The translations under genes were made by a program, and so were the position numbers. Under the pieces are notes generated by a model. The model did no database searches. It saw only the letters and a list, made by a program, of their open reading frames with translations, and was not told the DNA's origin. Shown one piece after another: positions 43,305-51,784 of a stretch of 64,000 nt of DNA. The DNA comes from UBA4055 sp964648295 (GTDB lineage Bacteria > UBA4055). Position 1 is the stretch's first letter, and each line of letters begins with the position of its first letter. The stretch lies in the NCBI GenBank assembly GCA_964648295.1, contig CAZYNH010000011.1, forward strand, positions 21,799-85,798. The letters are read 5' to 3'.

Positions 43305-44432
43305 TTATTTCTCCCATGCCGATTTATATATTGCCGACAGTATTTTTACTGTTTTTTCTGTAAGGTTATCATTGAAATCGTAATTCTGATCGTGGAGTGG
43401 CCTGCATTTTTTTCCCGCGCCTGTTCCGAAGAAGCAGATATCGGATATTTCTTTGTAGAACGCAAAGTCTTCCGACCAGAAATAAGGCTCATCAAGGTAT
43501 TTTACATTCAGACTCTCTCTAAAACACAGCTCCTCAACAAACGACACAACATGATCCGAGTTCTCGAGTGCCGGAAAGTATTCGAAGTATTCATATTCGG
43601 CAACTATTCCCAGATCGGCGGAAATTCTTTTGATCTCAGCCTCGATCATCGAAGATATTTTTTTCATATCGGAATTCGAATGCGACCTTAAAGTTATGTA
43701 TAATTCGCCTTTATCGGGAGATATTCCGAAATCTCTGCTACCGGCTTTCACCCCTACAACGGTAATGAGCATTTTTGAGCCGAAAAGGTCTTTCTGATCC
43801 GCTTTAAGCTTTTCAACGAATTCTATCAGCCTTGTAATAGCCGGCACAGGACTTATACCGTTCTCAGGCTGGGAGGAATGTGATGTTCTTCCTGTGAACC
43901 TCACTTCCAGACCGACGGAAGCGGAAGCGAAACTGCCTTTCCGTAAATAGATCGTATCTTCCTCGAGACCGGGAAGGTTGTGGAGACCGTAAAACCTGTT
44001 TATGCCGAGCGAAAGGAATTTATCGTGCTTTACTAAAGCTTTCGCTCCTTCCCCGGTCTCCTCCGCGGACTGGAATATAAGCACTGCTTTTCCCGATTCA
44101 GGCCTATTGCCCGAAATATACTCTGCCAGCCCTACAAGGATCGCGCTGTGGCCGTCGTGTCCGCAGAGGTGCGAAACGCCCGCGTTCCGCGACCTGTGGG
44201 CGAACGAGTTCGCCTCGCTGATCGGCAGAGCGTCAATGTCCGCTCTGAAGGCGACAGTTTCGCCTCCGGTTTTTGAGTCAAAGACCGCGATCAGCGAACC
44301 TGAGAGCTCTAAGAGCTCATCGGGCTTCAGCGGTTCAAGCAAACTTGTCAGGTAAGCTCTTGTATTAACTTCCCTTCCCGACAGCTCAGCCATAGAGTGA
44401 AGTTTCTTTCGTATTTTTATCAGATCAAACAT
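43305..44432 (-). CDS. M20-family amidohydrolase / metallopeptidase
   Basis: The 375-residue protein has the M20D signature: FRADIDALPI (61-70), SHLCGHDGHSAIL (C90, H92) and FQSAEETGEGAK (E124, E125), with a central dimerisation domain. Such enzymes remove N-acyl or indole-conjugated groups from amino acids; the substrate is not determinable. It overlaps the UV endonuclease gene upstream by 8 bases. Confidence 0.9.
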   Translation of the reverse strand: MFDLIKIRKKLHSMAELSGREVNTRAYLTSLLEPLKPDELLELSGSLIAVFDSKTGGETVAFRADIDALPISEANSFAHRSRNAGVSHLCGHDGHSAILVGLAEYISGNRPESGKAVLIFQSAEETGEGAKALVKHDKFLSLGINRFYGLHNLPGLEEDTIYLRKGSFASASVGLEVRFTGRTSHSSQPENGISPVPAITRLIEFVEKLKADQKDLFGSKMLITVVGVKAGSRDFGISPDKGELYITLRSHSNSDMKKISSMIEAEIKRISADLGIVAEYEYFEYFPALENSDHVVSFVEELCFRESLNVKYLDEPYFWSEDFAFYKEISDICFFGTGAGKKCRPLHDQNYDFNDNLTEKTVKILSAIYKSAWEK

Positions 44433-45309
44433 TGATTATTTCCATTATTTGAAGCACGGCTTTATCCTTCATTTTCGTCTCTATCATTATATCATATTCT
44501 TTATCAAAAGGCAAGCCGTCTATTATTTTTTTAAACCTCAAAAAATCAGCCGGAACAATATAATCAGTGTGAGAACAGCCGCTTTCGCCTTTCTTTGAGG
44601 AAATATGGAATTTAGGCACATCATCTCCCCATGTTTCAACGACCCTTTTCAAAAGACCTGAAAGATCTCCCTCTTTCGGATTGCAGTCATGATGAAGAAT
44701 ATCGAACACCGCGGGCATCTTTAACTCTCCGCATAATTCAAGCACATCGGCAATATTATAAGACTTATCGTCATTCTCAAGTATCAGCATTTTTTTCGCC
44801 TTAGCCGACAGTCTGTCATAATTCTCTACAAACCTCTTCATTGCCGCTTTTTTATCGCCGTAAACTCCGCCGGCATGGAGCACAATTTTTCCGTCATCAG
44901 GCGCGATCAGGCTCAATACTTCCGCGTGATATTCAACATCCCTCACAGCATTTTCAACAACTTTTTCATCGGGCGAATTGAGCACGGAATACTGCCCGGG
45001 GTGCATCGAAAAACGCATTTTATGCCTTTCGCCAAGCTTACGAAGTTTTTTGAACTCCTTCTCAAAATCTTTTTTCCAGTCAAATTCAAACTCATGGTGC
45101 GAAGCAAAAGGGATCAGTTCCGATCCTATCCTGAAGAAAAAAATACTGTTCCCGGCATTCCACAGGATTATGTCTTCGAGAGACTTAAGGTTATAGCTCA
45201 CCGTTTCCAAATACTTTTCGCGGTTCAGGCTCGAAAGTCTGAAAGTTTTATTCGTTGTTTTACACAGGGAGATATTTATGCAGGCATAGCCTAAGTACCT
45301 TAATCTCAT
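44425..45309 (-). CDS. uvsE: UV damage endonuclease
   Basis: The 294-residue protein matches UvdE/UvsE: MRLRYLGYACINISL at the start, RIGSELIPFASH, MHPGQYSVLNSPDE, LHAGGVYGDKKAAMKRF, LENDDKSY and VFDILHHDCNP. It is a TIM-barrel, metal-dependent enzyme nicking 5' of UV photoproducts. Its start overlaps the tag stop by 4 bases, so two DNA-repair genes are translationally coupled. Confidence 0.94.
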   Translation of the reverse strand: MRLRYLGYACINISLCKTTNKTFRLSSLNREKYLETVSYNLKSLEDIILWNAGNSIFFFRIGSELIPFASHHEFEFDWKKDFEKEFKKLRKLGERHKMRFSMHPGQYSVLNSPDEKVVENAVRDVEYHAEVLSLIAPDDGKIVLHAGGVYGDKKAAMKRFVENYDRLSAKAKKMLILENDDKSYNIADVLELCGELKMPAVFDILHHDCNPKEGDLSGLLKRVVETWGDDVPKFHISSKKGESGCSHTDYIVPADFLRFKKIIDGLPFDKEYDIMIETKMKDKAVLQIMEIINV

Positions 45310-45890
45310 TTTTTCTTTACCGGTTTATCCAGATCATCGTGCCTGAAACAGCTAATTTCGTGATCATTCACCATCCCGACCGACTGCATCATTGCATAAA
45401 TTATCGTTGAGCCGATAAAGCTCATCCCGCGCTTTTTAAGATCTTTCGAAATAGTATCCGAGAGTCCGCTCGCAGCAGGTATATCGCGCATCGTCCTTAT
45501 CTTATTATCAATTACCTTCCCGTCAGTGAAACTCCAGAAATATTTATCGAACGATCCGAACTCTTTCTGTATCTCAATGAAAACCTTCGCATTATTGATC
45601 GCCGACTTGATCTTGAGTCTGTTCCTGATTATACCGGCATCCTGAACAAGTTCTTCGATCTTCTTTTCATCGTAGCCGGCCACCTTTTTCACATCGAAAT
45701 TATCGAAAGCCTTCCTGTAATTATCCCTGCGCTTCAGAATTGTGATCCATGACAGACCCGCCTGCGCTCCCTCAAGGACGATATGCTCGAAAAAATGCCT
45801 GTCGTCATGTACCGGCACTCCCCATTCTTTATCGTGATAGTCAAGGTATATCTGACCTCCGTTCACGCACCACTGACATCTTGTTTTCAT
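45306..45890 (-). CDS. tag: DNA-3-methyladenine glycosylase I
   Basis: The 194-residue protein has the Tag pattern: CQWC at the start, YHDKEWGVPVHDD, LEGAQAGLSWITIL, GIIRNRLKI, and the C-terminal NDHEISCFRH. The cysteines and histidines of the structural zinc site are present. It removes alkylated 3-methyladenine from DNA. Confidence 0.95.
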   Translation of the reverse strand: MKTRCQWCVNGGQIYLDYHDKEWGVPVHDDRHFFEHIVLEGAQAGLSWITILKRRDNYRKAFDNFDVKKVAGYDEKKIEELVQDAGIIRNRLKIKSAINNAKVFIEIQKEFGSFDKYFWSFTDGKVIDNKIRTMRDIPAASGLSDTISKDLKKRGMSFIGSTIIYAMMQSVGMVNDHEISCFRHDDLDKPVKKK

Positions 45891-45905
45891 TTAATTCTCC
45901 TTACT

Positions 45906-47117
45906 CTAGTATAAAAATCCGAATAGATAGAGCGGTATCTCGCCCTTTGAACTGTACAGGATATCGTCTTTGACAACAAAAGAATTAGCCATATCATTTT
46001 TTATCTGTTTTTTGTCTTTACTTTTGCCCCCTATCTCAAAATTTATTCCGTCCGCAACGAAATCTCCGACATTGCTGTAAAACACTTTCCGGCCAGAATT
46101 CTCAAGCATTTTTATAAAGAATATTTCCCGCATGATTCCTGTTTTGTGACCATGCCCCGCTTTCATACATATAGCTTGATACAAATTCGGATTTTCTAAA
46201 AAAAGTTTCTCTTTTGTTTTTAAAAGATTACTGCCTGATTTATTCTCCGAGACAAGGTGAACAAGGCCGGTTTCGGCAAGAATATTCAAATAAGACTGAA
46301 CCGTTTTATTGTCTGTGCCGGTCAGCTTTGAGATAGTATTTCTGTTAAGTTCGCCGGGCGGTATTGTTGCAAGAAATGAAAGTATTTTTTTGAATATTAT
46401 CAGATTCTCCGTTTTCAGCTTGTAAAATTCAGAGATATCCTGATAAATGGTTTTGTCAATTATGTTTAGAATTTTCTCGTGATAACTTTCTTCATCCTCG
46501 AATACGAAAGGATAATATCCCTTCAAAAGATAATCTTCAAAATAACCTTTCAGCTTTTCGGTTTTAGCTATGACATCACAACTTTTGTTGGGCGTTTTAA
46601 TAACATCTTCAAATTTTACGGGGTCAAAAATGATCCCGTCTTTAAAATACAGATATTCTCTGAAAGAAAGTCCCCGAAGCCTGAATATTTTACCTCGTCT
46701 TGACAGATCGTAATTGCCTTTTATCAGATCAAGACTCGAACTGCCTGAAAATACGGTTTTTATTTTAGGAAATGAATCATAGATATTTTTTAATTCATGG
46801 CTCCAGTTCCTGTATTTGTGAACCTCGTCAAAGAAGAAATATTTCACTCCGTATTTTTCATAAAGCTCTTTTACGAACTCCACCAAGTTTGCCTGAAGAA
46901 AATAAATGCTGTCTAAAGATGCGTAAATACACTCGTCTTTATTCTCGATTTTTTCTTTGATATATTGAAATAACATAGTTGTCTTTCCCGAACCCCTCGG
47001 ACCGACCAGTCCCGTCAGCCTGTTTTTCAGACTGAATTGATCGAATAAATATCTGTGCTTGTCGAATTCTAACCCGTCAAGAAGCCTTCTGTATGTTTCA
47101 ATAATTTCGTCGATCAT
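45906..47117 (-). CDS. AAA-type ATPase with DUF4143 C-terminal domain
   Basis: The 403-residue protein has Walker A GPRGSGKTT (39-47), Walker B FFFDEVH (94-100), the sensor-like VFSGSSSLDL and the LRGLSFREYL motif. A C-terminal winged-helix plus PD-(D/E)xK-like DUF4143 region follows, containing LTGTDNKTVQSYLNILAETGLVHLV. These ATPases are common orphan genes of unknown function. The ATG at 47117 has GGAG nine bases upstream and is preferred over TTG at 47132. Its promoter carries a palindrome (47148-47165). The gene ends next to tag. Confidence 0.85.
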   Translation of the reverse strand: MIDEIIETYRRLLDGLEFDKHRYLFDQFSLKNRLTGLVGPRGSGKTTMLFQYIKEKIENKDECIYASLDSIYFLQANLVEFVKELYEKYGVKYFFFDEVHKYRNWSHELKNIYDSFPKIKTVFSGSSSLDLIKGNYDLSRRGKIFRLRGLSFREYLYFKDGIIFDPVKFEDVIKTPNKSCDVIAKTEKLKGYFEDYLLKGYYPFVFEDEESYHEKILNIIDKTIYQDISEFYKLKTENLIIFKKILSFLATIPPGELNRNTISKLTGTDNKTVQSYLNILAETGLVHLVSENKSGSNLLKTKEKLFLENPNLYQAICMKAGHGHKTGIMREIFFIKMLENSGRKVFYSNVGDFVADGINFEIGGKSKDKKQIKNDMANSFVVKDDILYSSKGEIPLYLFGFLY

Positions 47118-47124
47118 TAGAATG

Positions 47125-47167
47125 TACTCCAATTTTTCATTGATTTTATTGGAATATACTCCAATTT
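47125..47167. repeat. Direct repeats and palindrome in the ATPase promoter region
   Basis: TACTCCAATTT occurs at 47125-47135 and 47157-47167, 32 bases (three helical turns) apart. The second copy overlaps the palindrome ATTGGA-ATATAC-TCCAAT at 47148-47165. The palindrome covers the -10 hexamer, as expected for a repressor site. Confidence 0.5.
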
Positions 47168-47181
47168 ATTCGATTTGTCAA
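47153..47181 (-). promoter_or_regulatory. Promoter of the DUF4143 ATPase gene
   Basis: On the minus strand a perfect TTGACA (47181-47176) and TATATT (47158-47153) are separated by exactly 17 bases. The -10 element lies inside the palindrome at 47148-47165, so binding there would block transcription. Confidence 0.65.
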
Positions 47182-47275
47182 GATGTTTATCTGCTACGAA
47201 CAACACTTATTCTCCATTTATCAATTCTCTATTTTACATAATAATTAAATCTTGACAATGATACCTTTTTGTATA

Positions 47276-47289
47276 ATACCGTTTGGTAT
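47276..47289. repeat. Small palindrome between the ATPase and GNAT genes
   Basis: ATACC-GTTT-GGTAT is a perfect five-base palindrome. It is flanked by TTGACA (47252-47257) and two TATAAT boxes (47272-47277, 47287-47292) on the plus strand. No plus-strand gene follows closely, so the function is unknown. Confidence 0.35.
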
Positions 47290-47296
47290 AATCATT

Positions 47297-48079
47297 TTAC
47301 ATTACAATTAAATCCCATTTACCGATCTCTTTGTAACCGATCCTGCGGTATATTTTGCCGGCGGCCGGATTGTCGTAGAACAGGCACGGTCTTTTTCCCG
47401 CTTTGAGCATATCATAGCTCAGCTTAGCTGTGCAGAACGACGCGTATCCTTTACCTCTGAGATCAGGATGAGTGCATACACCAATGACCATGACCGTACT
47501 TGAAGTCTCGGCCGTGGTTGATGCGCAGGATACTATCTTCCCCGCATCTCTGATGAAATAAGTTTTCGACCTTCCCGATCTTAGCGCTTCTTCAATTTTT
47601 TCTATCGAATTCGAGAAGTCATCGAACTCTTTTATTGTCTTTTCAAGCAGAAATAGCTCCTTAGCATGCTCAGGTTTAGCGGTCTCAACCTTATCGCTTA
47701 CAAATTCATCCGGTATGTTTTCTAAACCTTCCAGCTCGGATAGATACTGGTGCCTGATCTTCTTATGGTTCAAAAGTACAGAGAGCGCTTCAATTATCTC
47801 CCTTTTGCCCGAAACGCCCTCGATGCCTTTGTAGCTCCTGATCTTATCGGCGAACCATTTTACATTAAAATTCCCGTCGGAATACAGTATGCAGAAATTT
47901 TTATACCTGAGCAGAACGGCAATATATTCATCGTCTTCAAATTCCGCCCACAGTTCCTGAAAATCGGTTTCCATGCCGTAATTTTCCACATCGCCTAAAA
48001 TGAAAAGATTATAAGCCCTCTCTTTTTCCAGATAGTCGAAAAGACCATCCCTGTCTAGTGCCGTAAGTTTGCGAAACAT
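47297..48079 (-). CDS. GNAT-family N-acetyltransferase
   Basis: The 260-residue protein carries a C-terminal GNAT domain with the acetyl-CoA loop CTHPDLRGKGYASFCTAKL and the final CLFYDNPAAGKIYRRIGYKE. The N-terminal half (FRKLTALDRDGLFDYLEKE and on) is a second degenerate GNAT-like lobe, as in tandem-GNAT proteins. The substrate is unknown. The ATG at 48079 has a GGGGGG site upstream. A longer reading frame to 48247 overlaps the next gene and adds an implausible sequence. Confidence 0.82.
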   Translation of the reverse strand: MFRKLTALDRDGLFDYLEKERAYNLFILGDVENYGMETDFQELWAEFEDDEYIAVLLRYKNFCILYSDGNFNVKWFADKIRSYKGIEGVSGKREIIEALSVLLNHKKIRHQYLSELEGLENIPDEFVSDKVETAKPEHAKELFLLEKTIKEFDDFSNSIEKIEEALRSGRSKTYFIRDAGKIVSCASTTAETSSTVMVIGVCTHPDLRGKGYASFCTAKLSYDMLKAGKRPCLFYDNPAAGKIYRRIGYKEIGKWDLIVM

Positions 48080-48199
48080 CACCGGGCCCCCCGTTTGATC
48101 ATTAAATTTACACACTGCGCTAAAAAAAACAAAATTAAATTTATTGATTTCAATCTCTTTTTTTATTTTATTTAAGCAAAAGACCGCGGAGATGATTCT

Positions 48200-49963
48200 A
48201 TGGATTTTGATTTCAAAAACCTTCTGGATAAGGTAAATGTATCGCATATCGGAATACCTGCTTTGATAGTATGCCTGTTCTTAATACACTCAGGTCAGGT
48301 CAGGGTCGTAATAAGCGCATTAAAAAATCAGGAAAAAGCGGAATTCTATATCAGCAGATACTCAATGTATATCATCCCTTCGGGAAAAGAAAAGCTGTCC
48401 CCTGTTGAAAGAATAAGATTTTATACTGAAACCGCAAAAGACAGATCGCTTTACACATATGTGATGCTCTATACAACCAGATTCGAACACAGGATATACG
48501 GATCTAAGGCGGATGTGTTCGATGAAAAAAAGAGACAAATGTACAACGATATAAGCTTTTTCCTTTCCGATGATAGTCAAACCGAGTTCGACAGCACATA
48601 CACATTTACAGAAAAATCCGCGGTATACGGCTATATTTTCGCACTTCTGTCAATCCTCTTCACAGTGTTCGGGCCAAAAAAGAGCCTGACGCCTGTATTT
48701 AAAAAGATAGCTGATCATGTACCTGATAAACCTGTGGGTAAGAAATCTGAAAAAACGATCGTTTCTAAACCTTCAAAAAACGGGCTGCTCAGGGTCATAA
48801 TCGCAGCATTCGACAAAAATATAAATATCAATCCCGAACTATACATAACGCCTGAAACGGGAAGTATGGCACTCGCCTGTCTTTCAGATCAGACGGCCGA
48901 TTTACAATCAAAATATGGATCAAATTTTGAATACATAATATGCAATAATATGAAAGGCTCGGCAGAAATACTGCTCAAAGCTGAAGATTGGATGAAAGGT
49001 TTTAACGGCTATTTAATAGTTCACGAAAAGAACCTGTCAGGCATCTCAAAAGGTACGATCAGCGATTTCTATAAAGCTCACAGGAACAACGACAGTGAAT
49101 GCACGATCTTGACAACTGAATCAGAAACAAAAAAAATACCTTTCGGGAAGATAATAAGAAATGTCGCGAACAGGATAACAAAGATCTCTGAATCTGAGGA
49201 AGAAGCTGATGCCTCCGCGGTTTCAGAAGTATATGCAGGTGCTCTTTGCTTCAACACTAAAGTTTTATACAAAGTACTGAACGGGCTCAATCCCGCTGAA
49301 TCTGAAAAAAAGATTGAGATAACAAGAATGGCAGAGGCTTACTATAAAAACGGCTCCAGGGTCAACACATTTACGCTGAAGAACTCCGATCACAAAAAGA
49401 TTTCCGCCATTCCGCAGATTCAGGATCAGATTTTGCCCGGCAGGAAACTGGCGGGAATTATGGTGGCGACGGGTAAAATAAACGCGGCAACTGTAAAAAA
49501 ATGCCTTGATTCTCTAAATTCCGCAGGAATAAGCCTGCTGTCAATTATAACGAGATCGGAGTATATAAGCCTGTTCGATGATTATGCGGGAGATAACACT
49601 TTTATCATGGCTTCGGACAGCGATATGGGCGATGCCGACGATATACTGAGATCCGCCGATAAATTCATAAATTTCAACGGCGACATTCTCGTTATACCTG
49701 ATTCAGAGAATATAATTTCCGGAAAGGACATTGAGAAAGTGGTAACTGCGCATAATACTAACTCAAATATCGTGACCTGTATTCAGGAAGGTGAAAACAG
49801 GAACATCCTTTACTGCGTGAACTCGTTCCAGTTTTTTTATGCGGTAAAGAAAGTCGGGAGAGACGAAGATTCAAAAAAATATATGCTGTACAACATTATT
49901 GATATACTTAAGAACGATAATAAGAGAATTCAGATAATAACACCTGAAGAACTGGACCGTTAA
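48200..49963 (+). CDS. Membrane protein with two tandem degenerate GlmU-type nucleotidyltransferase domains
   Basis: The 587-residue product has a membrane helix at 18-40, a roughly 100-residue external segment, a second helix near 142-158 and a long cytoplasmic part. Residues 196-410 follow the order of the GlmU uridyltransferase fold: RVIIAAF, FNGYLIVHEKNL, STRETCH-like TILTTES, FGKIIRNVANRITKISESEEE, VSEVYAGALCFNTKVL. The LAAGxGTRM loop and catalytic residues are lost. Residues 417-583 look like a second, shorter copy: MGDADDILRSADKFINFNGDILVIPDSENI resembles GTA..A...L..F.GDVLVLYGDVPLI. Its single Asp (D501) may match the metal ligand. I know no described family with this arrangement. GGAG lies upstream of the ATG. 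Confidence 0.62.
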   Translation: MDFDFKNLLDKVNVSHIGIPALIVCLFLIHSGQVRVVISALKNQEKAEFYISRYSMYIIPSGKEKLSPVERIRFYTETAKDRSLYTYVMLYTTRFEHRIYGSKADVFDEKKRQMYNDISFFLSDDSQTEFDSTYTFTEKSAVYGYIFALLSILFTVFGPKKSLTPVFKKIADHVPDKPVGKKSEKTIVSKPSKNGLLRVIIAAFDKNININPELYITPETGSMALACLSDQTADLQSKYGSNFEYIICNNMKGSAEILLKAEDWMKGFNGYLIVHEKNLSGISKGTISDFYKAHRNNDSECTILTTESETKKIPFGKIIRNVANRITKISESEEEADASAVSEVYAGALCFNTKVLYKVLNGLNPAESEKKIEITRMAEAYYKNGSRVNTFTLKNSDHKKISAIPQIQDQILPGRKLAGIMVATGKINAATVKKCLDSLNSAGISLLSIITRSEYISLFDDYAGDNTFIMASDSDMGDADDILRSADKFINFNGDILVIPDSENIISGKDIEKVVTAHNTNSNIVTCIQEGENRNILYCVNSFQFFYAVKKVGRDEDSKKYMLYNIIDILKNDNKRIQIITPEELDR

Positions 49964-49985
49964 AATCATCTAGGGGAGGCCCGTT

Positions 49986-50906
49986 ATGAAAATATCAGCA
50001 ATAATAATATTTGCTGCGCTGGTAACAGTGTGCTCGGCTCAAACAGCTGATGCCGACAGGATCAGCCGGAAAGAAGTAATAGCCGCAAGAGAATTTTACA
50101 GGTCAGGTGAAGTGGGTAAGGCCGGCTCGATCCTGGAACTTTTGACGAGAGATAAAGATAAAGCTCTGGCGGAACAGGCCTGGTATTTACGGTCACAGCT
50201 GTTCAGCAGTGTATTTACTCCTCCCGATTTCAAGTCGTCATTGATGCCTGAATTTGCCGAGTTCTCCAAAAAAAACAAAAAAGGCAGCCTGATCAAAGAA
50301 ATTGAAAAGAACCTCACAACAAATTCAGAAAAGTTCACAGAAAGAGCGAGAGCCAATACGAATTATACAGCCATGCTTTTTTCTGACAGCTGCGAGGTGA
50401 CCTATGCTCAGGATTCAACTTTCTATTTTTCATTCGAAAGAGATTTTACAGGCAGGGACAGATCTGTTCATAACATCAAAATAGGCTTTAGCGGTAAACT
50501 TAAAAATTATCAGCCATACGGAGATATGAAGGACGAATGGGGATCGACAGGACTTTTAATTGACACTGACGGGAATATTATGATTGAACTCGACGGACAG
50601 CCTGTTTTTGTTCACGACAATCCGCTTTCAGTAAAACAATATCCCGAATATGTTCTGAGGACCGTAACCGAGTACGGATTTACCCAGGATAAGACATTTA
50701 TCAGGGAAGATGATTCCGAATCGGACTCAAGGCTGGCATTTATGCTGAACAATGATCTCATTATAACAGACCTCGATCTTAAGTTCAGGTTCGGGAAAAT
50801 GCACGAGCTTGTACCTTACTATTCCGATACCAGAGATAAGGTCTTCCCGGATAAATTCAGATCCAAAGCTTTTGTTGAACTTAGAATGAATTATCTGATC
50901 GACTGA
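49986..50906 (+). CDS. Periplasmic protein of unknown function
   Basis: The 306-residue product has a clear signal peptide (ISAIIIFAALVTVCSAQ). A helical TPR-like segment follows (AAREFYRSGEVGKAGSILELLTRDKDKALAEQ), then a beta-rich domain from about 130 with many aromatic strand residues. I recognise no family. It starts 22 bases after the tandem GlmU-like gene behind GGGGAGG, so the two form a unit whose products would sit on opposite sides of the inner membrane. Confidence 0.68.
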   Translation: MKISAIIIFAALVTVCSAQTADADRISRKEVIAAREFYRSGEVGKAGSILELLTRDKDKALAEQAWYLRSQLFSSVFTPPDFKSSLMPEFAEFSKKNKKGSLIKEIEKNLTTNSEKFTERARANTNYTAMLFSDSCEVTYAQDSTFYFSFERDFTGRDRSVHNIKIGFSGKLKNYQPYGDMKDEWGSTGLLIDTDGNIMIELDGQPVFVHDNPLSVKQYPEYVLRTVTEYGFTQDKTFIREDDSESDSRLAFMLNNDLIITDLDLKFRFGKMHELVPYYSDTRDKVFPDKFRSKAFVELRMNYLID

Positions 50907-50913
50907 AATATAA

Positions 50914-51513
50914 TTACTCTAAAAAGAATGTTACCATAAAAGGCACTAAAACCGTAAGTATCGTACCTGAGAAAACCGCGATAACCGCATAGTCTTTGCC
51001 CGAGCACCTGGTTATGACAGGAAGAGTGGTATCCATTGATGTGGCGCCGCCGGATGCCAAGGGTGCCAGTTTACCGAATAATGCCATTAGAAGAGGGGCT
51101 GTTGTCAGGGTAATGATCTCGCGGATAATATTCGATAGAAGCGCTATAACGCCAAGGCTCTCCCCTCTCAGCTTGGTTATATAAATGCTCGAAAGGCTGT
51201 AATAACCGAAACCTGAACCTATCGCCAGGCACTCTTTTAGAGAAACACCGGATATAAAATAAGAGACTATTATTGCCCCGGCAAGAGTTCCGGTTATTAC
51301 CGAAAAAGGCACAAGAAGCACTCTGATATGCATCTTTTTAATTATCAGGAACACTTTCAGATCTGAGCCGATCGATATTCCAATCAGGAAAAGCAGAAAA
51401 TGAAGCGCGTATGAGCTCATTCCGCTTTCTGTTCCAATACCGTTCCAGCTCATAATCAGCCCCGCGGCGATCCCGGCGGCAAAGAAGATTATGATAACGA
51501 TGCTACTCTTCAT
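50914..51513 (-). CDS. lysO: Lysine exporter LysO family, C-terminal half (DUF340)
   Basis: The 199-residue product has about five membrane helices and the DUF340 landmarks GSGFGYYSLSSIYITKLRG, NIIREIITL and SGGATSMDTTLPVITR. It corresponds to the C-terminal two-thirds of single-chain LysO (about 300 residues), which exports lysine. The ATG at 51513 overlaps the N-terminal-half gene by 11 bases. The frames differ, so two chains are expected. Confidence 0.8.
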   Translation of the reverse strand: MKSSIVIIIFFAAGIAAGLIMSWNGIGTESGMSSYALHFLLFLIGISIGSDLKVFLIIKKMHIRVLLVPFSVITGTLAGAIIVSYFISGVSLKECLAIGSGFGYYSLSSIYITKLRGESLGVIALLSNIIREIITLTTAPLLMALFGKLAPLASGGATSMDTTLPVITRCSGKDYAVIAVFSGTILTVLVPFMVTFFLE

Positions 51514-51784
51514 CGCCGGACCTGAAAAAATATCTGTAGACGAGAGATGAAGCGGCAACGCTTCCTAGGACTGCGGCGGCGCTGATCAGGAATGCCTTTA
51601 ACCCCAGCGCGTGAAGGTTACCGATAATAAGTTCGTTCGCGCCTACCGAAAGCCCGAGAAAAAAAAGCAGGGCCAGAACAGAATAAAATGTTATTTTTTC
51701 GAGATGCCTTAGCAGAGCTTTTTTTTCTCTGATGACATAACCCGCCAGGCCCCCGAGTATCAGCGCGACAAGTACGGAATTCAT
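51503..51784 (-). CDS. Lysine exporter LysO family, N-terminal half
   Basis: The 93-residue product has three membrane helices. Its pattern (ALILGGLAGYVIREKK, FFLGLSVGANELI, ISAAAVLGSVAASSLVY) corresponds to the N-terminal third of LysO. The split into two overlapping genes looks natural, since each has its own start. It begins as the PHP phosphatase gene ends (4-base overlap). Confidence 0.75.
   Translation of the reverse strand: MNSVLVALILGGLAGYVIREKKALLRHLEKITFYSVLALLFFLGLSVGANELIIGNLHALGLKAFLISAAAVLGSVAASSLVYRYFFRSGDEE

Noticed and set aside
48080..48247. N-terminal extension of the GNAT acetyltransferase to 48247
   Set aside because: The extra 56 residues are unlike the domain, cross the promoter of the divergent gene and overlap its start; the ATG at 48079 has a good ribosome-binding site.
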